Positions 1-6,800 of a DNA stretch of 11,394 nucleotides are shown here, in pieces. A program made the translations under genes and the position numbers. Origin of the DNA: Spirogloea muscicola (Eukaryota > Streptophyta > Zygnematophyceae > Spirogloeales > Spirogloeaceae); assembly GCA_009602725.1 (NCBI GenBank), contig WELB01000086.1, forward strand, positions 187,365 through 198,758, in the 5' to 3' direction. Each line of letters opens with the position of its first letter. Within the stretch, counting starts at the first letter, position 1. Below the pieces are notes generated by a model. That model saw nothing but the letters and a program-made list of their open reading frames with translations, did not search any database and was not told the origin of the DNA.

Positions 1-561
1 CGCGCGCGGCGGGCGGCCAGGCCCCGCAGCGCCCGGATCCGCCCGCGTTCCTGCCGGGTGCGCGCACTCGCCTCTGCCGCCGTCGCGCAGTCCCGGCGCC
101 GCGCTTTCAGTCGATGCCAGGCAGTGACATGCGTTGGCTGCTGGCATGGTTTCGGGAAGTCCGTCCCAAAGGTCCGGTATCAAAGGGTTCAGGGTTTAAG
201 CCGTGAAACACTGTCGTTTCAGCTGGAATGGGTGGATTCCGAGCGACATGCCGCGCGAGGGCCCAGCGCCGCTCTGCGCCTGGATCTGCTAGCTAAGGCG
301 CGGGGTTTTGGGCTTGACTCTAGGGTTCAGGGTTTAGGTCTGTCATGGGGTGCGTTCCTACAGTTCTGATGTATATATGTTTTATCGATATGAATGTGTC
401 TTCAAGTTTTAAGTATTTATAAATCTCCCCGACCGTATGCAGGTGGCAAGGAGGCGCCAGACACTGCACGGCGCCTCTCCAACAGCCTCTCGCCGCCGGG
501 GCTGGGCTCCTTCCGGCCGCCCAGGCTAGGCAGTACGCAGCCAGCGCCGCAGGCCAACTGA
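1..561 (+). CDS. 3' end of an unrecognised proline-rich gene (partial, two exons)
   Basis: I read two exons, 1-123 (open at the window edge) and 443-561, joined by an intron at 124-442 with a GTGACA donor and a TGCAG acceptor. The phases agree: the first exon leaves one base and the second completes the codon. The second exon then reads 38 codons, including GKEAPDTARRLSNSL and LGSFRPPRLG, to a TGA at 559-561. The joined tail is rich in Pro, Arg, Ser and Ala and shows no recognisable domain; such a sequence is typical of a disordered C-terminus. The DNA is far richer in GC than the intron between the exons. In another frame the first 123 bases read as an Arg/Ala-rich peptide with CRVRALASAAVA, which resembles a chloroplast transit peptide, so they could instead be a 5' exon of the downstream RAF1-like gene. 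The function is unknown and the model is tentative. Confidence 0.35.
185..336 (+). repeat. Duplicated telomere-like 14-mer in an intron
   Basis: The 14-mer GGGTTCAGGGTTTA occurs identically at 185-198 and 323-336. It resembles degenerate plant-type telomere repeats (TTTAGGG). Both copies lie in the proposed intron of the upstream partial gene. Confidence 0.6.
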
Positions 562-800
562 TGCATGATGCACACGAGGGGACCCAAATACAGCTTCTGT
601 GTAGATCAGAAATATTCAGCGCTGTTGGAGACTATCTGAGAGTGGATGCAGCCACAGAACTCGCTTGTCCATGCTCAACTTGAGTGCTGCTCTGATTGGC
701 ATAGTAAGGTTGATCATAAGTGAGGGTGCCATGAGTGACTCCATGCGGCTGCAGATCTTGCGCGTTGTGATTCTCGTACATCTGCGGCGCAGTTCCTGGA

Positions 801-2044
801 ATGTCGTCCGCTGCGCCCAGCCAACTGGAGAGCAACAGCCAGCAGGCTGAGGAAGATGCCCGGCAGCTTACAGAGCTGGTCATGGACAGGCAGGGCACGT
901 GGCAGGAACGCGCGGAGGCTATCCGCACGCTCCAGAAGCAGGGCCTGACAGCGGAGGAGCTTTATGACTACACGCTCGTAACCACCGAGAAGCAGACACA
1001 AATGGTTGTTGCAGCTCAGGTACTCAGCTTAACCCCAAAAGCAGCACCGATGCTACAACACATATCCTGCTAGAAGGATGTGGCTGTGTAGCTTGTAACC
1101 TCAACACCAAGGACCTGACATTGTCACTTCCGTGCTGGTACTTGATTCTGCAGGTCTTCAGCTCCATGCAGTCTGCTGACACCCCCTCAGATGTACTTGA
1201 GGCATTCACTGAGGACGATGTTGAGCTGCTGTATGAGATGCGCTTACTAACAGGCAGTCAGCGCAAGGTGACCTGCTGCGAATTTCGGCATATGCTCAAC
1301 AAGGCTCCACTTTATTATTCAGATAAAGAGGAGCAATGACAGGAATAGTGTGGTGTTTTGCCTTCCATTGATCCACTAATTGTTCTTGCTGGCACTACTG
1401 TCGTTTTGATAACATTGTTGATGCAACAGCAATGCCAGCCCCGCTGTTCATCATCAGGCCTTATGGGAGCTCAAGGTTGTGAGTGATTGTACTTGCTTTT
1501 CCCTTTCTTGACAGTTCCTTGGTGTGCACTGGTACCCAGGCTGCTGCCGAGTACGTCGTGACCAACAGCCTTGATCGTGCTGGAACAAGGGAGCTTGCCA
1601 GAGCCATCAAGGACCACGAGCGAAGGCCGGAGGGGAGGAAGGTATCTGTCATTCATTGGAGCTTATCAGCCTAACAACAAGCGACTTGCATGAGAGCCTG
1701 CTGCAATTTATGCTTTATGGGGATTCAGATTGAGAGGCAATGTTTTCAGCAGTTGTAGTATAACATGCGTCTAAGGAGACTGACTGGGAGTCCAACTACC
1801 TTTGCGTACAATGCTGGCTACAAACAAATGAACAACCCTTCCTAACAAGACAATCTATCATAACATGACTGTGTTGTGCAAGCAGGGCTTCACACCAGCT
1901 CCTGGGGACTGCCTAGCGTTCATGCTGTACTTGGCTTGCGGCGAGAGCAGGAGCATTGAGCAGAAGGAGAAGCTCGTGCAGAGGGGCCTGACAGTAGCCG
2001 AGACTGACACAGCCCGCGCACGTTTTGCAGAATTTGAGAGCTGA
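801..2044 (+). CDS. RAF1: RAF1-like Rubisco assembly chaperone, N-terminal helical region only
   Basis: Four exons (801-1019, 1154-1267, 1540-1641, 1886-2044), all in phase 0 with GT-AG introns, encode 197 residues. Residues 18-73 match the helix-turn-helix part of RAF1. Residues 74 to about 190 match its second helical part, with ELLYEMRLLTGSQR (97-110), ELARAIKDH (129-137) and PGDCLAFMLY (151-160). In known systems RAF1 binds newly folded Rubisco large subunits in the chloroplast stroma and promotes their assembly into the octamer. Full-length family members also have a C-terminal beta domain used for dimerisation. Here a TGA follows at once and no beta-domain exon is visible before the MAD1 gene, so the protein is about half the usual length. 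The ATG at 801 gives no obvious transit peptide. An upstream exon is possible: in frame the sequence is open back to a TGA at 768, with an acceptor at 790-792. One candidate is ATG 671 spliced from a donor at 720, but its product is hydrophobic and unlike a transit peptide. Family assignment is strong; exact N-terminus is unsure. Confidence 0.85.
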
Positions 2045-2427
2045 CTGAGTGGCTGCGCACCTGTCAGCAACAGGGAGCCCATTGCTTGTAGCCAAGCTGG
2101 TCGCACGAGCCACAGTGTCTGAGGCACCGAGCTAGAGAACCAAGTGGTAGACGAAAGCTGGTCATACCCTTTTTGTTTATGTCCAATTTTGCGCAGAGGC
2201 CAAGTTGGCTAACTTATGAGCAGCCATATGTTCAATCTCATCTGAAAGCAAAAGAAGTCCTGTCAGGCCGAGCGCGTAATGATCCCTTGTGTGGTTTTTG
2301 AAGGACAGAAAGAGCGGCCACGCCAATGCCAATGTCCTCCGCCTCCGCAGCCCAGAAAAAGAATGAAAAATGTTCAAAGGGGCCAGAAAAGCGAGTTCAA
2401 GGGTAAAAGACTCTTCCAGTAGGAATA
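2045..2427. other. RAF1 3' flank without a recognised gene
   Basis: This holds the presumed 3' untranslated region of the RAF1-like gene and then sequence leading into the repeat block. Nothing resembling the missing RAF1 beta domain is readable in the forward frames. The long minus-strand open frame at 2177-2614 crosses the repeat and shows no protein family signature. Confidence 0.6.
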
Positions 2428-2550
2428 GAGTGTGCATTAAGAGATGGAGGGCTAGTGTGGCCAAGTACAAAGGCAAGCACATTGACAGATGTGCATCACC
2501 TGCTGCTAAGCTGACCCGCTCAGTAACCACGAGTTCAGTAGAGGGCGATG
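2428..2550 (+). repeat. Dispersed repeat, copy 1 (short form)
   Basis: The core reads TGGCCAAGTACAAAGGCAAG, then ACATTGACAGATGTGCATCA, CCTGCTGCTAAGCTGACCCG and CTCAGTAACCACGAG. The same order of blocks recurs at 2634, 3116 and 10762. This copy loses similarity soon after the CAGTAACCACGAG block. The left edge, near AGGAATAGAGTGTGC, is shared with the other copies. Such a family is most simply a non-autonomous mobile element. I see no target-site duplication that would fix the boundaries. Confidence 0.75.
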
Positions 2551-2590
2551 GCTGTGATTGGCCAGTCCAGGAATAGAGCGGTAAAAAAGA

Positions 2591-2630
2591 CCTTCTTTTA
2601 AAGGAGATGAACATCTCCTTTAAAGGAAGG
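2591..2630. repeat. Near-perfect hairpin, 18-bp arms and 4-nt loop
   Basis: The left arm 2591-2608 (CCTTCTTTTAAAGGAGAT) and the right arm 2613-2630 (ATCTCCTTTAAAGGAAGG) are reverse complements at 17 of 18 positions, separated by GAAC. It lies between repeat copies 1 and 2, beside the left edge of copy 2. It may be two terminal inverted repeats brought together, a small palindromic insertion, or a structured element. Confidence 0.85.
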
Positions 2631-2633
2631 TGG

Positions 2634-3008
2634 GGTGTGTATTTAGTGATGGAGGGCCTGAGTGGCCAAGCACAAAGGCAAGCACATCAAGAGATGTACA
2701 TCACCTGCTGCTAAGCTGACCCGTTCAGTAACCACGAGTCAGCACATAGAGGTCGCCAACTGATGCCAGAAGAATGGACAGCATTTGACAAGCTCTTGTG
2801 CCACCAGCTAAGGCTTGACCAGCTTTCTGGTGCAAAGCATGAGCCTGAGCTCGCTGTAAACAGGCTGACACACGAAGTCGCAGAATCAACAGATGGGCTG
2901 CCGGCATGCCCATCTGGGCTGGAAGCACATTATCACCATCCATCTATATATATCTAGATTTGCGATGTTCTGAAGGGTATGAAAACGAGGACCAATGCAG
3001 CCAAAGGG
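2634..3008 (+). repeat. Dispersed repeat, copy 2 (long form)
   Basis: It starts with the shared left edge (GTGTGTATTTAGTGATGG) and the same core as copy 1. It then continues through AGGTCGC, TTCTGGTGCAAAGCA (from about 2824) and GTTCTGAAGG to ACGAGGACC and CAGCCAAAG near 3008. The whole length is matched, with many substitutions, by 3116-3487. The spacing between matching blocks is about 476-485 nt, so the two long copies lie head to tail with about 110 nt of different sequence between them. No transposase or reverse transcriptase is visible. Confidence 0.75.
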
Positions 3009-3115
3009 TTCCATCTTCTCGGCCTGGCTTCTCACAGCCCTTGCCCCCATTGGCAGAGCCACGTCCTTTTCTGGGCTGGCCACTGACAGCCATCGCCCTC
3101 AACTGGAAGGAATGT

Positions 3116-3487
3116 TCGTGTATTTGAAACAAACAAAGGCCAAATGGCCAAGTACAATGGCAAGCACATCTAAAGTCGTACATCACCCTACAGCAGATTG
3201 ACCCGCTCAGTAACCTCGAGTTAATACATAAAGGTCGCTTATTGATGCCTGAATACTAGATGACAGATAAGAAGCCCTTCTGCCACCAACTCGAGCTCGC
3301 CCAGCGTTCTGGTGCAAAGCATTAGCCTGACCACGCTGCAAACAGGCCGATACTCGTCGTGGCAAGAATGACAGATATGCAGCTGGCAAGCCCATCTCAG
3401 CCGGAAACACATCTGCACGTCGAGCATGACCTAGATTGGCAATATTCTGAAGGAGAGTGTGGAAACGAGGACCTAAACAGCCAAAGA
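3116..3487 (+). repeat. Dispersed repeat, copy 3 (long form)
   Basis: This is a diverged partner of copy 2. Shared blocks in order are GGCCAAGTACAATGGCAAGC, GACCCGCTCAGTAACC, AAGGTCGC, TTCTGGTGCAAAGCA, ATTCTGAAGGA, AAACGAGGACCT and CAGCCAAAG. It ends about 120 nt upstream of the TATA-like site that may serve MAD1, so the element could have affected that promoter (inference). No intact reading frame is kept between copies 2 and 3. Confidence 0.7.
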
Positions 3488-3602
3488 TGTCGATTGCAGC
3501 TGGCAGGAGCTAATCGCATCGGGGGTAATCGTAGTAGTGCTGCAGCTTTCTTTGTTCTGCACTACCCACTGCGTGGCCAGCGACGTGCGTCGACGCTGGA
3601 CC

Positions 3603-3610
3603 TTTATAAG
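3603..3610 (+). promoter_or_regulatory. TATA-like box upstream of MAD1
   Basis: TTTATAAG lies about 213 nt upstream of the preferred MAD1 start codon and shortly after the last repeat. A transcript starting about 30 nt downstream would contain in-frame ATGs at 3658 and 3688 before the one at 3823. This is a motif match only. Confidence 0.3.
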
Positions 3611-3822
3611 CCTCCGTAACAACAACATCAATCTAGGCCCGTGGTCCTCCACCAGGTTTGCACGAACATAATCTCAAGTGTGCGTCGATGATGACGTCCG
3701 AGGGCACCACACGCCACCGTCTGAAAGCGTCGCTTCCTGAAGGAATGTACAAAACGGTGAAGTCCTCCAGCTCCTTGACCGTCTGCTCACCGCGAGCCGC
3801 CCGCTTGGCCCCTCCGCCGGCA

Positions 3823-6800
3823 ATGGCGGCCGCCGAGGCAGGCAGCGCCGGCAAGCGGCCGCGGCCCTGGTCGCCCGCAACGCCCGGCGGCTCCGACGGC
3901 GGCGGCGGCGGCGGGGACGACGACGCCACGGTGCAGCTGAGCCCCTTCCAGGGCCGCTCCGGCGGCACCGGGCTCCATCTCGCCGCCATAGCCGGTGGCG
4001 GCGGCGGAGGCGACGACGGCGACGACGGCTGGGCCTCCCTGCGCTGCACGTACCGATGCCGCAACATGGTGCGCCGCTAGTCCGCCTCTGATCTCGAGAC
4101 TTGAATCCTGAACCTCAGGGTAGCCGCCCGGCCGCTCCTTGGCGGCGCTGACCTGCGGCAGAGCGAGCTGAGAGCAGGTGAAGGCGCGGGTTCTGGAGGA
4201 CCTGGCCAGCCGCGAGGCGGAGGTGGCGGCGCTCCGGGAGGCGTCGGGTCGCCTCTCCGCCACACTCGCCACCAGCGGTGAGGCTCCTCTGGCCGCCTGC
4301 CTGCCAACGAGGAGCCCATTGCAAAATCCATTGACCAGGCTCGTATGATATGTGTATAGTCTCGCAACTATCAAATCGACGAGCTTTAAGATGAACATGT
4401 ATCTGCCGTAAGTGTTAGCAAGCATAAACTGGCGTGGACTGAAGCTCGCGGATGCGGCTGTGCCGGCATCCTTTGGCAGAGAGCCAGAGGAGGGCGCTGG
4501 TGCAGAAGGTGGAGCGGCTGGAGCAGGCCCTGGCCGGCGCGGCAGAGCGGGAGGCGGCGCTGCACAAGCGGCAGGCGCTGGAGGCGGGCAAGGCCGGCGA
4601 GGAGCTCCGGCAGGAGATGAGACGGGCATCTGGCCTGCAGGTCTGGCTTGACTCCAAAATCTACCAAAGATTCTACATTTAGGGTTGAGGTTTAGGGTTC
4701 AAACCCTAAAACTTTGACCTTAACCCGTAGGTTGTACATTATTCGAAAGGGAGGGCATGATTGCTGAAGACACTGTGCTGAAAGTGTTGACATTGCAGCT
4801 TGTTATGGGCGCTTGACGTGCTCTGGGGCGTTGACCATGGCCGCAGAGGCTCAGTGGTGCTGGTGTTAGTTTGTCTGCAGGCCAGTCTCCAGAAGGAGAT
4901 GCGGCTGAGAGCAGAGGCAGAGGCGGCGGAAGCGCAGGCTGAGGCCCGCGCTGCTGCTGCAGAGGTGAGCCTGAACGCAGCGGTGGATGCAATGGCGAGG
5001 AAGTTGGCTCAGGCAGAAGAGGACCATGGACGAGTGCAGGCTGACTCGGCCTCGCGCATCTCCATGCTGGAAATGGAGGTAAGCGCATCCTGACATTGAG
5101 GTGGCCTCGTATGCCGCACAGCAGGTTAGACTCTCATTCAGTTGCACAGGCGCAAAAATATGGTGTAATGTCACGAAGTGCTCATCTACTCCTGTCTTTC
5201 TCTCTCAAGCTGCACGTGCTTGTGCATCCTAATGTTTGTTCCTACCAGGGCAGCCTTTGAGCTGCAAAGGTATCAAGTCAAAGCTGCAGAAATTTATGCA
5301 TTTCAATGACCCGTGCTCCTTAGTGCAGCTTCAAGCTGCGAACGACAGAGCCAATGCAGGTGCGGACGAGCTCGCTGCTCTGGAGCATGAGGTGCTCCGC
5401 CTGCAGCAGGAGCTGGCTGAGGTGACGTATTCACTTGTGCTCTTAAGCTTTATTCTGCTTCATGTACGAGGCGACAGTTGTCATTCTTGGGTGCCATGGA
5501 TAAGCATAAGTTCCTCTTTTGAGGTTTGCACCCCATAGAGGAGCTGATTAGTCAGAGCGTAACAGACCATCCAGATTACTATCCACTTGTCTGATGTTTG
5601 TCGCAGCTTCATATTCCAATGCTCTCTTGGCTAAGACTCAATCTCTTCTTGTGGACAAGCAGGGCCTCCAGACAAGGCAAGAGTTGGAGCACCAGCTTGC
5701 AGATTGTTTGGTAATCCAGTCAAGCAGAGCAACAGAAGCAGGGTCGGACGTTCTCGTAAAGCAGCTGCGCTTGGAGCTTGCAAGCATGGTGCGTCTTTCA
5801 GTCATGGCCCACCAGCATGCAGCCAGAGTAACGTTTATAGTATTCTTTGGAGGCTATCCATGATCTGTGTGAAAGCACGCGGGCTTAGCATCCACAACCA
5901 GAGCTGCAATTCAATTTATATAACCCATCTGCACTGATGGAAAATGATGACAAGTTGGTGAAGAATGATGACATGCCTTTTGGATCCAAGTCAAGGCTCC
6001 ATATGATGCTTGCAGTCAGAGGAAGTGGAAGGAGCCAGAAAGTTGAAGGAGCAGTGGTCCAATGCCGAGCTGCTAAGAGAAAAGGTGGAGAGTGAGAAGC
6101 AGAGAGCTCAGCGGGCAGAAGCTGCGCTGGAGGAGCTGGGCGAGCACCAGCAGAGGGCGAAACGCCTTGAGGCAGAGCTGCTGAAGTGGGAGGAAGCCGC
6201 AGGGCGGATCCCCGGGGTGATGGATCGCAATGACTTGCTGTCAAAATTTTCAAATTTGCAGAAGTGAGTGATTAGTGAGTGATTAGATTAGTGGTTAAAG
6301 ACAAAATGATCTCTGCCATCCCGTTTAAGCTTTCGTCCTGCTCTAAATCAATTGTCCTTGCCAACTCTGGAGGCAGTATATAAAATATTCTCGTGCTCAT
6401 GCAGGGAAATGATTGGAGCATTTGCCAAGCATGGGGAGCTCTCTGCTGAAATTGCGCAATTGCGCACGGCATTGGTAATTGCTGAGGATGCCTACAGCAG
6501 CGCTCAGGCCCATACTGCTTCACTTGAGGCTGACGCCTTGAATGCCGATATGACACTCAAGCGTGCTGAGAGGAAGGTACGTGGAAAGGTTTTGATAAGT
6601 TCAGCTTTGTGCTGAGGATGGGTTTGCTTATACAGCTTGCTGACCTGGCCACACATGTCTAAGTTTTGATACATAGATTGTCATTGCTGATTGACATAAT
6701 AGCTGAAAGCTGGAGTCAAGAATCATACCAGCTCATTTGAGATGAATTTACCAAGGTCAGGCGGAGCTGGATTATTGTCAGCTTGCCAAATTGTCATGTT

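Noticed and set aside
665-850. Open frame overlapping the start of the RAF1-like gene in another frame
   Set aside because: No conserved sequence. It may act as an upstream frame in the leader, but nothing shows it is translated.
2177-2614. Minus-strand frame of 145 codons through repeat copy 1
   Set aside because: Its only conserved part (SLAAGDAHLSMCLPLYLA, also seen at copy 4) follows from DNA similarity of the repeats; the other copies carry stops or shifts, so no protein is being kept.
2725-3410. Paired minus-strand frames in copies 2 and 3, both with RVSACLQR and ending DLYVLTRGY
   Set aside because: The shared residues reflect the shared repeat. The two frames need different gaps and have no known family, so a gene is not supported, though a protein-level test on more copies would be fair.
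2045-3600. A hidden C-terminal RAF1 beta domain
   Set aside because: I looked for it in the three forward frames after the stop and found no matching stretch; the region is repeat and AT-richer noncoding sequence.
3787-4629. Long minus-strand open frame of 280 codons opposite MAD1 exons 1-3
   Set aside because: It exists because GC-rich codons rarely make stops on either strand. The plus strand carries the conserved MAD1 N-terminal motif with matching splice phases.
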